Source: Clostridia bacterium (GTDB taxonomy: Bacteria; Bacillota; TC1; UBA5767). Taken from it: a stretch of DNA of 64,000 nucleotides. The notes under the pieces are model-generated. The model did not search any database and was not told the DNA's origin. It saw nothing but the letters and a program-made list of their open reading frames with translations. Location of the stretch: positions 1,102,001 through 1,166,000 of the forward strand of contig CP069393.1 in assembly GCA_016887505.1 (NCBI GenBank), read 5' to 3'. Both the position numbers and the translations under genes were made by a program. Below are positions 34,931-44,563 of the stretch, piece by piece (the stretch's first letter is position 1; each line of letters starts with the position of its first letter).

Positions 34931-35710
34931 CTATAGTAAATTCAGTGCTTCATATGACTCAGCTAAGAATGCTTCCGCACCTAGTTCTTTCTGCCTTTGA
35001 TCTGCAAGGACTTCCAGGGTATATACCCCTCGATAGCCAAATGATTGGAAATCATGGCTTAGACGTTTAAAATCCACCATACCAAGTCCCGGTGTCCAAT
35101 GTCGGTCTGCTTGGCCATCGGTATCAGAAAGATGCAAGCAAAAAAGTCGGTCACCATGTTTTTTCAAAAGTTCACCTTTTGATTCCGTCTTATAAAAGTC
35201 ATGAGAAGAGTCATAGCACATGCCCAAACTCTCACTCGGAAAATGGTTGAGTGCATCACTTAACAGATAGGTATGGTGGGTATTTTCCAAAGCAATCTTC
35301 ACTTGCAATTCTTCCGCAAGTAGTACCATACTCTCCAAAAAGCGATAGCCAGAAGCCAATGACTCGGGAGCAAACCACTCATTTTGCAGGTGCAGGACAC
35401 AGAGTTCCCCCCCTGATGAAGCAATCTCTCTAAGATAGGTTGCATAGCAGTTCGTAATCTCCTTATTGTCCTGTTCCCAAATATCGTTAATCTCAAGATA
35501 GGGGAGATGGATAGAGTCCACCGTAAGGCCAGCTTTTTCAGCCATTTTTACCATATCAAATCTCTTGACCAATGTTGGCCAAGTCTCATCTTCCCACCAT
35601 AAAGCTACATGGTCAAAACCGCAATTATTAATTTGGCCTAGACGGATCTCGATTGACTCTAAAAATCCGAACCAACTAAAAATACCTTTTTGCATAAAGC
35701 CTCCATTCAA
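34931..35710 (-). CDS. Sugar phosphate isomerase/epimerase-like TIM-barrel protein
   Basis: A 259-residue xylose-isomerase-like (AP endonuclease family 2) TIM barrel. Likely metal ligands appear in KIALENTHHTYL, GMCYDSSHDFYKT and CLHLSDTDGQADRHWTPG. The substrate cannot be told from sequence. A preferred start may be the Met five residues in (MQKGIFSWFG). It lies between the amidohydrolase and cobU with moderate gaps, so the functional link is uncertain. Confidence 0.82.
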   Translation of the reverse strand: MNGGFMQKGIFSWFGFLESIEIRLGQINNCGFDHVALWWEDETWPTLVKRFDMVKMAEKAGLTVDSIHLPYLEINDIWEQDNKEITNCYATYLREIASSGGELCVLHLQNEWFAPESLASGYRFLESMVLLAEELQVKIALENTHHTYLLSDALNHFPSESLGMCYDSSHDFYKTESKGELLKKHGDRLFCLHLSDTDGQADRHWTPGLGMVDFKRLSHDFQSFGYRGVYTLEVLADQRQKELGAEAFLAESYEALNLL

Positions 35711-35908
35711 ACTTTCCCAACAAGCAGGCCTTCCTTCATCTTAATAGCAATCCCATATTGTTCGTACTCAATAATCATAGTTTAGCACAGTCGCCCCTCA
35801 TAATGTATATTATTTTAGGGATTATAGCTATTTCTCGCCCTCCTTGAGCTGCGCTTCGCATGATAGTTGCTTCCCTAGAACCAATATCTAGTATTTACTT
35901 CTTAAGCA

Positions 35909-37258
35909 TTAACGCAGTTGCTTGGAGTATTCATTCACACTTTTTACAAATTTTTGCTCATCTATCTTAGTCAGTTTTCCATCCTTATAAATAATTTCTC
36001 CACCAACGATGGTCATGTCTACCGGTCTATTGATACCAACCACGCCAGGAATCGCAGCTGGGTTATCCAGGCAACCAGAATAATCCACCTTATCTACGTC
36101 AATCAAAAACAGATCAGCGCATTTTCCTCTTTCTAGAGAACCAATATCGGTTCTGCCTAAAAGATTCGCTCCACCCCTGGTCGCCATACGAAGAATATCC
36201 TCCGCATAGGGAGACTTCTCTTTGTATTTCAGACGTTGCAATAAGTATGCAATTCGTATCTCTGCCAGTAGGTTGGAACAATCATTTGAGGCACTACCAT
36301 CTACGCCCAATCCAACCGGAACACCCAAATCCTGCATTTCAGCAATACGAGCAATCCCAGATGAAAGTTTCATATTGGATACTGGACAATGAGCGATACC
36401 CGTCTTAGTGTCAGCCAACAATTTTAGTTCCGCATCATTAAAATATATCCCATGGGCAAAAAATACATCGTCTCCAATCCAATCCACACTCTGCATATAC
36501 TCCAAAGGTCTCATGCCCAAAACATCAAGCGTATAGGCTTCCTCATCCTTGGTTTCGGTAAGATGAGTATGTAATTTAACGCCGTATGCTCTACCCAACT
36601 TCGCACTTTCCTTTAATATTTCACTATCCACTGAGAAAGGAGAACAAGGGGCCAAAATCACCTGATGGAATGATCCTCTTTTATCGTCATGAAATTTTTC
36701 TATAACCCTTTGGCTATCTTCCAAGATATCCGCTGCTGGTTGTACTAAGATATCTGGTGGTAGCCCACCATCCGATTTACCACGTGACATACTACCCCGG
36801 CAAGCATGCAAACGCACCCCCAGCTCGTCAGATGCTTGAAATTGTCTATCTGTGAGTCCTACCATACCTTTGGGAAACACATAATGATGATCCACCATCG
36901 TGGTGCAACCGTATTTGACCAATTCCCCCATCGCCACCATAGATGAAGCATAGACCATATCCGGCGTAAGGTGTTTCCACCTCTCATAGAGCCAAATCAG
37001 CCAATCAAATAGTTCTAGCTTCTGAATACTAGGTATGTTTCTTGTAAGCACTTGGTAAAAATGGTGGTGAGAATTAACTAGACCAGGAAAAACTAGCATA
37101 CTACTCGCATCGATTACGTCTGCACTATCATCACTCAGGTTTACGCCGATTTCACGAATAAATCCATCGCTTATTAGAATATCTTCGCCCCAAAGTTGGT
37201 GATTCGCATCATCGCAAGTAATAATTGTCTTACAGTTCTTAATCAGTATTTTTTTCAT
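35909..37258 (-). CDS. Amidohydrolase, 8-oxoguanine deaminase-like
   Basis: A metal-dependent hydrolase of the TrzN/AtzB/8-oxoguanine deaminase branch. Metal motif VNSHHHFYQVLTRNIP, then FDWLIWLYERW and MVDHHYVFPKG, are characteristic of that branch. Later ligands lie in KLHTHLTET, FAHGIYF and GVDGSASNDCSN. The ATG at 37258 follows GGGGGT and is preferred over a Met seven residues upstream. The length is 449 residues. Likely reaction: deamination of 8-oxoguanine to urate. Neighbours do not confirm a purine pathway. Confidence 0.85.
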   Translation of the reverse strand: MKKILIKNCKTIITCDDANHQLWGEDILISDGFIREIGVNLSDDSADVIDASSMLVFPGLVNSHHHFYQVLTRNIPSIQKLELFDWLIWLYERWKHLTPDMVYASSMVAMGELVKYGCTTMVDHHYVFPKGMVGLTDRQFQASDELGVRLHACRGSMSRGKSDGGLPPDILVQPAADILEDSQRVIEKFHDDKRGSFHQVILAPCSPFSVDSEILKESAKLGRAYGVKLHTHLTETKDEEAYTLDVLGMRPLEYMQSVDWIGDDVFFAHGIYFNDAELKLLADTKTGIAHCPVSNMKLSSGIARIAEMQDLGVPVGLGVDGSASNDCSNLLAEIRIAYLLQRLKYKEKSPYAEDILRMATRGGANLLGRTDIGSLERGKCADLFLIDVDKVDYSGCLDNPAAIPGVVGINRPVDMTIVGGEIIYKDGKLTKIDEQKFVKSVNEYSKQLR

Positions 37259-37279
37259 TTTAACCCCCATTCCGCTCAA

Positions 37280-37652
37280 AGATAGGCATACTGTAATTAT
37301 ATCATTCTCTGTTCGATTCTATTGGCCTTTTTCAACCCTTTCCCTTGTTGGAGCCAACCCAAGAAACGACCAAGCTACTAAATTTGATGTTTGTATGCTT
37401 CCTTATGTAGTTGCCTGCCTTTATCTTTTAACAACAAAAGGGAGACCTACTTTGGGCTCCCTTTTGTTGAATTGTGTTCATCTATAAACATAGGAGAGAT
37501 ACTCTCCTTTGGATAGTCGGAGAGTATCAGGTGATAAAAGACATTTGGCATATCACTTTGGCAAGCATCTTACCAGCAATGCAGGCTTGTTGATTCCTGT
37601 ATTAGTAGCAATGCTTATCTAAATACCAATAGTAGTGCGATTTGCTTAAAAT
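37280..37652. other. Intergenic region with two hairpins
   Basis: The stretch holds a perfect 13-base stem (37433-37445 with 37458-37470, CAACAAAAGGGAG and complement) and a second stem near 37499-37528 (GATACTCTCC and complement). The first could terminate the UroD-thioredoxin transcript. No gene or purine riboswitch signature is visible. Confidence 0.6.
37433..37470. terminator. Hairpin terminator
   Basis: Thirteen-base perfect arms with a CCTTTTGTTG end on the plus strand and a similar end on the minus strand. It lies about 180 bases past the UroD-type gene on the minus strand. Confidence 0.7.
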
Positions 37653-39017
37653 TTATAATTCTTTTCGAATAACTTCGACCAATTCTTCTACAGTAGGTAT
37701 TAATGAGTCATATCTTAGTTTTCCATTAATGTAAATACTGGGTAGATTTTTACAACCCACTTTAGCAATCCTGGCGATATCCTCTAGCTTATTGTACCGG
37801 TAGTCACCCCAGTCCACATCCTCTTCACCAATAATCGCTTTTGCGCCATCAGCAGCTGCCAACATATATGTACAAGCCGCACAAGCAGTCGGATCCAGCG
37901 TGAATAGCTCAACCAACGGTTTATCTAGATTCTCATAATCCGGTAAGTCAACTTCTATTCCTTCAGTCACATCAATCTTGGTATAGTTTTCGACTAGTTT
38001 TCTTGCTGTATCAGGGTCTAATGTAGCTTGAGTTGCTGCTATGCCATTGGTAATGGGTACATTGTATGGCATATCACAGCCTGGAGACATGATGAAATTT
38101 TTAGTTACATCAATCTTATCGATTAAATCTACTACATACTGCATATTGTCTTGTTGATTACCATAAAGCATAGCAGTAGTTAATGGGATGTTACCACCCA
38201 ATACCACATTGTACTCGTCTGTAATCTTCTTGGCTTCTACCATATCTAAGTTTTCATCCACAGAAACTGCATCTGGCTCAGTTTGGCACATTACAGCAAT
38301 ATTCTTAATGGCATTGCCACAAACGAAAAATGCTGAAAATCTATTCTGTTTTCGGATATCTTTGAATATTTCTTTATAGGGTTCTGAACAATAAGCTTGA
38401 AAATGCTTAGGCGATATCTGTGAAATTAAGGGGTCCACCGGAGCAACCACATCACATCCCGCATCAACATACATCTTGTTCATTTGGATAGCTAGCTTTG
38501 TGCAAAAATCCATAAGCTTCAGCATGTAATCAGGATTCATAATCATATCCATGAATAACTTGGTTCCTCTTAAATGTGATGCCAATGTGAATGGGCCACA
38601 ATACAGGCCATAAATTGCAGTGTGACTTCCAACTTTTTCCTTCAACTCACGAGTAGCTTCTAAAACCAACGGCAGACGGCCTTGGGTAGGCTCAATGTTG
38701 GGTTCAGGAAGTTCATCTGTGTCTGCAAAAACATGACTGATAACACTAGGAGGACAGTTTTTTGCCCACTTCAAATCACAGCCTAAAATTTCAGCTTCCA
38801 ATTGAAGATCAAAGCATACTGGTTGGCCATCTGGTTGATACTTTTCGTTTACTTCCAGCAAAGATTCCACCAACTTGTCTTTGTCCTGTAGTACTTCATC
38901 AGCTGCATACCCTTTTAAAAATCCAGCGTGAACACCTGCAAAAGGTACCCATGGGATTTCATTCATGGTCTCATGTCGCATCACTTTAGCAATAATTTCT
39001 TTCCCATTTCTCTTCAT
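37653..39017 (-). CDS. Uroporphyrinogen decarboxylase-family protein fused to a thioredoxin-like domain
   Basis: Residues about 1-340 match the UroD/MtaA/CmuA methyltransferase branch (AADEVLQDKDKLVESLLE, then CGPFTLASHLRGTKLFMD and LGGNIPLTTAMLYG). The last 90 residues (about 365-454) read as a thioredoxin fold with CAAC (in DPTACAACTYM) and NLPSIYINGKLRYDSLIPT, a typical cis-Pro region. Members of this branch move methyl groups to or from corrinoids or coenzyme M-like thiols in anaerobes. No corrinoid protein is adjacent. The ATG at 39017 follows GGAGGAAG. The specific reaction is unknown. Confidence 0.85.
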   Translation of the reverse strand: MKRNGKEIIAKVMRHETMNEIPWVPFAGVHAGFLKGYAADEVLQDKDKLVESLLEVNEKYQPDGQPVCFDLQLEAEILGCDLKWAKNCPPSVISHVFADTDELPEPNIEPTQGRLPLVLEATRELKEKVGSHTAIYGLYCGPFTLASHLRGTKLFMDMIMNPDYMLKLMDFCTKLAIQMNKMYVDAGCDVVAPVDPLISQISPKHFQAYCSEPYKEIFKDIRKQNRFSAFFVCGNAIKNIAVMCQTEPDAVSVDENLDMVEAKKITDEYNVVLGGNIPLTTAMLYGNQQDNMQYVVDLIDKIDVTKNFIMSPGCDMPYNVPITNGIAATQATLDPDTARKLVENYTKIDVTEGIEVDLPDYENLDKPLVELFTLDPTACAACTYMLAAADGAKAIIGEEDVDWGDYRYNKLEDIARIAKVGCKNLPSIYINGKLRYDSLIPTVEELVEVIRKEL

Positions 39018-39206
39018 AAAAGACTTCCTCCACATAATTTATTGGAAACGCCCTCTTCAAAGAAGGAGTGCCTCCGAAACCAAATCCATTCTCTACTATA
39101 ATGGTAGCGCAATTACTTAATCATGGCTTTAGCCTTTCTTACAAATATCACCATAGAATCGTAGCTAATTCTGTAAAAGCTGTTAATCCTGCATAAAGTC
39201 AGCTAT

Positions 39207-39244
39207 CAAAAAGGTATCCGGACTCAATACGAGTCCGGATACCT
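39207..39244 (-). terminator. Terminator after the DUF4173 gene
   Basis: Fourteen-base perfect arms (AGGTATCCGGACTC and complement, 39212-39225 and 39231-39244), followed on the minus strand by CTTTTTGAT. Confidence 0.9.
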
Positions 39245-39281
39245 AATCCAATGCTTTAAATCAATTTATCATTCATTTTCT

Positions 39282-40721
39282 CTACTGATTTCCAAACGTT
39301 TTCATCCTATTCCACGCCTGCCAGGGTTCCTTACCATCTTTACTACTCCAGTTGGTCTCTTTTCTCCAGTCTTCGTGGTAGCCCTCCATTGGATAGTCAT
39401 CTTGTCTGTCATAAGTCCCAATCTTCTGTTCAGCATACTGTTCAGCATAAAGGTCTTCATGCTCAATTAGAAAGGGTTCTACCACCGATCTCGCATCCTC
39501 AGATAAACGTGTCAAATAGTAAATATGAATCTGTCCATTTTCTTCATAGCGAGCAATGTTCTCTTTGGCAACAAACCCATCAATATTGAACAATGAAGAA
39601 CCCAGGTAGTACAATAGAATAAAGCCTAGCAAACAGTTTAAAACGGTTTTTTTGTAGCTAAAAATATAGACCATAAGAAGCAATATGAGCCCCATCAAAA
39701 ATATCAAGAACATAAAAACCAGCATTCGAAGGCTAGTGTAACCATAATATGATTCGTAAAGATGCATCCGATAAAAGGAAGATATCGACATCATCAATGT
39801 CATGCTCAGGGTACAGTTTTCAAGCCATCGTTGATTCCGGAGCTGTTTTTGGTTTAAAAATTCCAATATGGCTACTAGCACTACGTTGATCACGGCTACT
39901 AGTAAGAGCTGAAAAAATCCTTCGCGGGCATATTCCGCATAAGTGATGCCCTCTGGTAAGGTACCTGCCATCAAAAACAAATAACGGATCTGAATGTAGA
40001 CAAATAATCCGTATACTAAGTTAATCACAGTAAGAAAGGTATTGATTACAATCTCAAGACTTCCCTTTTTGTGCGTTTCCGGCACCAGTGTTTCTTCTGA
40101 CTTAGGTTTGCGAGCCAAATATTGGACCATCTTTTTTTGTCCTTGAGCATAGAGATAGCTCGACAAACCGATTGTAAACAGGATACGGAATAATAAGCTG
40201 CCCGTTATCTCAAATCCCTCTAAAAAATCTGAAGCCAATGCTTCTACCACCAAATCAGAAGAGATTAGTAAGGGTAGCACAAAAACCAAAAATGCGGCAG
40301 AAATAAGAAGTCCAAAGAGGATATGTTTGACATTTTCTCTTCCCTTCAGCAATTTCTCACTGCCATCTTTGATTAAAAGATGGATTTCCGCCAACGGCCG
40401 AAACACCGAATAGACCCAACACGGTATGAGCATTTTCAAAGACAAATCCTTGATCGGTACATAGAACAATCCGAAAGCAAATGGTAATGCCATAAAGGTC
40501 AATACTTTAAAAAGTAGCATATCCCTAACAATAAACACGAGACTTAGGGCAAAAATATAGGTAGCCTTTCGCCACCAGTTTTTGTTCATCAATCCCTGTT
40601 TAGCCATATTGTATCCAACTAGCAACAAAAGCAACTGGACACTAAGAAAAGCACCCAATCCCAATTCATAGTAAAGTAATAGCCAACTCACAAGTAGACC
40701 ACACAAAAGAGATTGTATCAT
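39282..40721 (-). CDS. DUF4173/DUF4153-type multi-pass membrane protein
   Basis: A 479-residue membrane protein with about ten helices and a soluble C-terminal tail (about 395-479) rich in charged and aromatic residues. The NIDGFVAKENIARYEENGQI segment is typical of DUF4173 proteins. The molecular role is unknown. It overlaps the upstream XRE-regulator gene by four bases, so the two are translationally coupled. Confidence 0.8.
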   Translation of the reverse strand: MIQSLLCGLLVSWLLLYYELGLGAFLSVQLLLLLVGYNMAKQGLMNKNWWRKATYIFALSLVFIVRDMLLFKVLTFMALPFAFGLFYVPIKDLSLKMLIPCWVYSVFRPLAEIHLLIKDGSEKLLKGRENVKHILFGLLISAAFLVFVLPLLISSDLVVEALASDFLEGFEITGSLLFRILFTIGLSSYLYAQGQKKMVQYLARKPKSEETLVPETHKKGSLEIVINTFLTVINLVYGLFVYIQIRYLFLMAGTLPEGITYAEYAREGFFQLLLVAVINVVLVAILEFLNQKQLRNQRWLENCTLSMTLMMSISSFYRMHLYESYYGYTSLRMLVFMFLIFLMGLILLLMVYIFSYKKTVLNCLLGFILLYYLGSSLFNIDGFVAKENIARYEENGQIHIYYLTRLSEDARSVVEPFLIEHEDLYAEQYAEQKIGTYDRQDDYPMEGYHEDWRKETNWSSKDGKEPWQAWNRMKTFGNQ

Positions 40722-40933
40722 TCTTGCTCCTCCTCATATACTAATAAATCTCCAGGTTGACATTTTAGCGATTCACAGAGTTTTTCCAAGGTCTGTAGAC
40801 GAACAGCCTTGGCCTTATTGTTCTTTAATATTGAAAGATTGGCGTTGGTTATACCAACCTCAGCGGCTAGGTCTTTCAGTGATTTCTTTCTTCTAGCCAT
40901 CATTACATCAAGGTTAATTATAATTTTTCCCAT
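40718..40933 (-). CDS. Small XRE-family (Cro/C1-type) transcriptional regulator
   Basis: A 71-residue helix-turn-helix protein consisting almost only of the DNA-binding domain (KKSLKDLAAEVGITNANLSI, then LEKLCESLKCQPGDLLVYE). This YozG-like type is often paired with a DUF2975 membrane protein, as here. It probably regulates its own operon. Confidence 0.92.
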   Translation of the reverse strand: MGKIIINLDVMMARRKKSLKDLAAEVGITNANLSILKNNKAKAVRLQTLEKLCESLKCQPGDLLVYEEEQE

Positions 40934-40941
40934 TACGCCTC

Positions 40942-41487
40942 CTAAATGGTTAAGTCGTTTTCCAACTTATACTGGACTGCCCTATCGAATAGTAAGGTGA
41001 GTACCAAGCAGAATACGGATGCCATAAAGAAGACAAAGGATACTGCCATTGTCATTAAGGAATTAACCACAAACACTTTCGTCAAAAAGAGCACGGTTAT
41101 CAGAAACGTTAAAATGGCCATTCGTAGCAGCAAACTCACATTTTCTTTGACAAATATTTGCTCAAGCAAGCAACTTTTAAAAAGGCGCCTAAGATCATTC
41201 AATATCAGAAAAGCAAGTACGCCTGCAGTATAGAGAAAAAACAAAAAATAGCGATATAAGCCTGGACTGGCTATTATTGGCTGATAACCTGAGCCAATAT
41301 CAACGGTAACTATGCTCTTAATAATCCAGGGTAAGCCTCCCAAAATTATTGTCGTCATTAACATCAAAAAAATAATAAGGGCATACGTAATGGTAGATAC
41401 AGCTTTTAATGAAATTTTTTCAATCATTGGTGTTTCCCGCGCAACAAGTTGCTTCCTTTCATTTTCTTGTTTATATGCTAACACCAT
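40942..41487 (-). CDS. DUF2975 membrane protein
   Basis: A 181-residue protein with four hydrophobic helices (including STITYALIIFLMLMTTIILGG and FLFFLYTAGVLAFLIL) and an RLFKSCLLEQIFVKENV segment that is typical of DUF2975. It lies 8 bases upstream of the small XRE regulator. The start is uncertain: neither the first ATG (41487) nor the Met at 41427 (MIEKISL) has a good ribosome site. The function is unknown. Confidence 0.82.
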   Translation of the reverse strand: MVLAYKQENERKQLVARETPMIEKISLKAVSTITYALIIFLMLMTTIILGGLPWIIKSIVTVDIGSGYQPIIASPGLYRYFLFFLYTAGVLAFLILNDLRRLFKSCLLEQIFVKENVSLLLRMAILTFLITVLFLTKVFVVNSLMTMAVSFVFFMASVFCLVLTLLFDRAVQYKLENDLTI

Positions 41488-41590
41488 ATTTGTCTTTATT
41501 CAATATGTTTTTATCGTTTTACGATAATTTTTTATCGTTTTAGGTGTGCTATTTTGAAAATAAGCCCACAAAGCACACCTTTCTATCTTG

Positions 41591-41631
41591 ACCATACAAA
41601 AAGGAGCGCAAAACGCTCCTTTTTGTGTGGT
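41591..41631. terminator. Terminator after the BlaR1-like gene
   Basis: Seventeen-base arms CCATACAAAAAGGAGCG and a complement with one mismatch (41592-41608, 41614-41630), with T runs in both directions. Confidence 0.88.
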
Positions 41632-41650
41632 CAATTCTTTTTACTCCCCA

Positions 41651-43816
41651 TTAGCGTAAGAATACATTAACATCAATAATTCTAGGCTCACCCTCGATTA
41701 GAAGAAAACGTACATCTGCAGTTTGCAATTCATTTATCTGTACAAAAACCTGAAACTCCCCATCATCAAGCATATTGGGTCCACGTACTCCAATCGGGAA
41801 CGTCTGGTTTTGCTCTAGCTTCCACTTTGTCTCTAGATCATTTTCAGTAAAAGATGCGGCTGTGAATCTTTTCATGCCCTCCAAGTTATGATTCAATCCT
41901 TCCTTACAAAACATCACCGCTCTAAATAGCATTTGTTCTTGATCTTGTGGTGTCAAAATATCCAACCCTAGGACATTTCCGCGCTCATAATCAAGCTTGA
42001 GCCCCCCTATTTCCACCATAGAATCAGCATACATAACCATATCATTGGCATAATAGTAATTAAACGCATTGAGCATTAACGAAGCCTTCGGATACAGATT
42101 TTGTACATAGCCTAAGCTATGTTGCGTAGCCACCGCTTGCATACTTGATTTCATAAGGTCATACCAGTATTGAGGCGGTGTGTCTTCCGCATAATCAACA
42201 TATTCACCGTCTAGTATTTCTTCAGCTATGGCTTTATACAGTTGTCCCATAAAGCCGTCTTGTTCACCTAGCTCAAATTGGGTGTAGATGTATCTAAGTG
42301 TATCATCCCCTTGGCTCACCAGATAGGTTACCTCATCGGGGTAAGCACTTACATAATCATTCGGATTGCTAGGTGCTTGAGAGGAAAGTATAATCTTCTG
42401 AAAAGCTTCCTCAATACCATCATAGAATACTGTGAATCCCGCCTCCGGTATCAAGAAATTCTTATCCTCCATGTCTTCAAGAAAACTTGCAAAACTTTCT
42501 TCACTTTCTGAATAGCGATAAAGTTCTTGTGCCATCTGAGAGCTAAACATTTCTCTAGTAAAGGTCGCCGTGTAATGCTTCTCCTCAGTATTCAATTCGT
42601 ATTCAACTTCATCAACGTTCTCAATCAGGCTGAACAGAATCAACGTAGATTCCACATAGAAGTTCGGATCTAAAAACTGTTCAATATTTCCATCGCTTTC
42701 TTTCAGACGTACGCTAACGCTATATGGCACGGAATCCGTCTCAAGGCGCACACCCTGGTAGAGGAGACCTTCCGGATAGTGAAGCTGGCTCGCAATGCCT
42801 CCGACCTTAGATGCATCGCCTAGATAAGGCGTTCGGTTCGAAAGAAGTTCCTGTATCCACTCTTCCCTACTATCTAGTTCTGATACCGGGTCTCCCAAAA
42901 GGCCTATACAAGCTGTTGTTAATAGCAACATCGTTATAATTACTAGCACGGTTGCTGGTTTCCTGAATGAAAGAATGTTTCTAATTCTGGACTTGATATT
43001 GCTCTCACCGAAAGCCAAGGGCATCATACTATTTTTACGATGCAAGGATAAGTTTAAAAGAGAAGTAGAATATCCTTTTTTTTCAGCTAGGTTCATCTTG
43101 CGCATTACCGCCTCATCGCAAGACATCTCAATATCTTTATTCAGAACCCGGAAAGCAACATGAACTAGGGGGTTAAACCAATGCAAGGCTACAGTTAAAA
43201 AGGCCAGCTGTTTTACTAGATAGTCCTTTCGTTTGATGTGAATCGATTCATGGGCCAAAACATATCGCATATCCGAGGGATTCATGTTCATAGGTAGATA
43301 CACTTTAGGCTTGATTAAACCCAATACAAAGGGAGATTCTACCTTATTTGATTCATAAATACCATCCGAAACACGGGTTGCAAAACGAACTTTTCTTGCC
43401 AGCAAGAAATAGCTTATTAGCCCATATGCAAGCAGAAGCAGAACCCCTAGAATCCAAACTTGAGAGGCAAACCAAATCATAATCCCCATCGGATTAACGC
43501 TAGCAGTCGGAGTTGCCACCGGTAGTGAGCGATTAATAATCTCATTCACGGGACTGATACCCACATTGATGCTTGGTGTATTTTGATAAATAATATTGGT
43601 CGGTATATAGCTGGTATTCCTGGTGATTGCACCCAAAAAGCTATAGGCACTTTTAAAACTAACTGGACAAAGTAAGCGAAATAGCACAGGCATCCAGAGC
43701 AGATACGAAAAGATACTGGGCATCTTCTGTAAAAGGATGCGAATCAATAAGACCGCCATAATCACATAGGTCCCAGTGATGCTCATGTTGAGAATTTTCA
43801 AAAACAAATCACTCAT
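41651..43816 (-). CDS. BlaR1/MecR1-like M56 zinc metallopeptidase sensor with DUF4825-like domain
   Basis: A membrane sensor-protease that would release BlaI repression. The N-terminal 310 residues hold four helices and the zinc motif HESIH (in YVLAHESIHIKRKDYL) with a downstream EMSCDEAV. After a membrane helix ending TTACIG, the extracellular part reads RTPYLGDASKVGGIASQLHY, typical of DUF4825, not a penicillin-binding sensor domain. No SxxK transpeptidase motif is visible in that segment. So the trigger is probably not a beta-lactam bound covalently. The ATG at 43816 follows AGGAGGC. Confidence 0.88.
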   Translation of the reverse strand: MSDLFLKILNMSITGTYVIMAVLLIRILLQKMPSIFSYLLWMPVLFRLLCPVSFKSAYSFLGAITRNTSYIPTNIIYQNTPSINVGISPVNEIINRSLPVATPTASVNPMGIMIWFASQVWILGVLLLLAYGLISYFLLARKVRFATRVSDGIYESNKVESPFVLGLIKPKVYLPMNMNPSDMRYVLAHESIHIKRKDYLVKQLAFLTVALHWFNPLVHVAFRVLNKDIEMSCDEAVMRKMNLAEKKGYSTSLLNLSLHRKNSMMPLAFGESNIKSRIRNILSFRKPATVLVIITMLLLTTACIGLLGDPVSELDSREEWIQELLSNRTPYLGDASKVGGIASQLHYPEGLLYQGVRLETDSVPYSVSVRLKESDGNIEQFLDPNFYVESTLILFSLIENVDEVEYELNTEEKHYTATFTREMFSSQMAQELYRYSESEESFASFLEDMEDKNFLIPEAGFTVFYDGIEEAFQKIILSSQAPSNPNDYVSAYPDEVTYLVSQGDDTLRYIYTQFELGEQDGFMGQLYKAIAEEILDGEYVDYAEDTPPQYWYDLMKSSMQAVATQHSLGYVQNLYPKASLMLNAFNYYYANDMVMYADSMVEIGGLKLDYERGNVLGLDILTPQDQEQMLFRAVMFCKEGLNHNLEGMKRFTAASFTENDLETKWKLEQNQTFPIGVRGPNMLDDGEFQVFVQINELQTADVRFLLIEGEPRIIDVNVFLR

Positions 43817-44165
43817 CTCTTGCCTCCTCAATTAAGCGACTTAGTTCCTCCGCCTCCTTGATCGATAGTTTTTTACCGTCTAAATAAGCCGCTACAAAGG
43901 CAGGTAAAGAGCCACCAAAAGTATGCTTCACCACGGATTTGCTCTCCCTACATCTTACGTCCCTTCTGGCCACTAGGGAAACTACTATGGCTTCATTGTT
44001 CTGCAAAAACTCTTTTTTGCCTAATTTTCGAATCATATTGTAACTTGTCGATTTCTTCCATCCCAATTTTTCTTGGCAAATTCGAGCCAATTCTGTTGAA
44101 TTTATTGGTTCATTATCCCAAACTAAATTCATAAATTTAAATTCAGCATCGTGTAATGTTTCCAT
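43809..44165 (-). CDS. BlaI/MecI-family transcriptional repressor
   Basis: A 118-residue winged-helix repressor (METLHDAEFKFMNLVWDNEP, then LGWKKSTSYNMIRKLGKKEF) cleaved by its BlaR1-like partner. The ATG at 44165 follows GGAGGT and is preferred over an upstream in-frame Met. The gene overlaps the protease gene by eight bases. It should bind the palindrome at 44189-44206 over its own start of transcription. Confidence 0.92.
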   Translation of the reverse strand: METLHDAEFKFMNLVWDNEPINSTELARICQEKLGWKKSTSYNMIRKLGKKEFLQNNEAIVVSLVARRDVRCRESKSVVKHTFGGSLPAFVAAYLDGKKLSIKEAEELSRLIEEARDE

Positions 44166-44188
44166 AAGACCTCCATCATAGACCGTGT

Positions 44189-44206
44189 GGTTTGTTACGA
44201 CAAACC
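44189..44206 (-). promoter_or_regulatory. Candidate BlaI operator palindrome
   Basis: GGTTTGT-TACG-ACAAACC is a perfect 7+4+7 inverted repeat lying immediately downstream of the -10 box and 23 bases before the repressor start codon, so it covers the likely transcription start. The classic BlaI box has TACA and TGTA cores, and this is a variant of that dyad. Confidence 0.72.
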
Positions 44207-44214
44207 TTGTGTGG

Positions 44215-44243
44215 ATTATATCTCTGCTTTCATTTTCTGTCAA
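44215..44243 (-). promoter_or_regulatory. Consensus SigA promoter of the BlaI/BlaR1-like operon
   Basis: Perfect TTGACA (44238-44243) and TATAAT (44215-44220) with a 17-base spacer. It is the only fully consensus promoter I found in the window, as expected for an operon held off by a repressor. Confidence 0.9.
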
Positions 44244-44563
44244 TATCACTTCCGGTCCTTAGGAACGGTATTCCAGATACAACCTTTTCACTTTTTTTAC
44301 CTACTTTGTGAAATTTTTATCTTTTTCCTTGCTTTTCACTATAATCTAAGTTAATATGTTCATAGGAATTATCTTGGTGTATTGTATATTAACCTTAATC
44401 CATCAGGCTTTATTGGCTATTATTTTTTTCATCCTTTTTGTGAAATTTTACACAATACATATTTTTTTACGGATTCTTGTGAATCTTTTCTCTATCGCAA
44501 TTACATTTATTACTCTAGTGCAATCTATCAGATTGCCTGAGAATTATATTTAGGAGGATTATT

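Noticed and set aside
35711-35908. Possible cobalamin riboswitch before the isomerase-cobU region
   Set aside because: No B12-box sequence was found on either strand, and no typical multi-stem layout is visible.
37259-37340. Possible purine riboswitch ahead of the 8-oxoguanine-deaminase-like gene
   Set aside because: The conserved loop-loop and core bases of the purine aptamer are absent.
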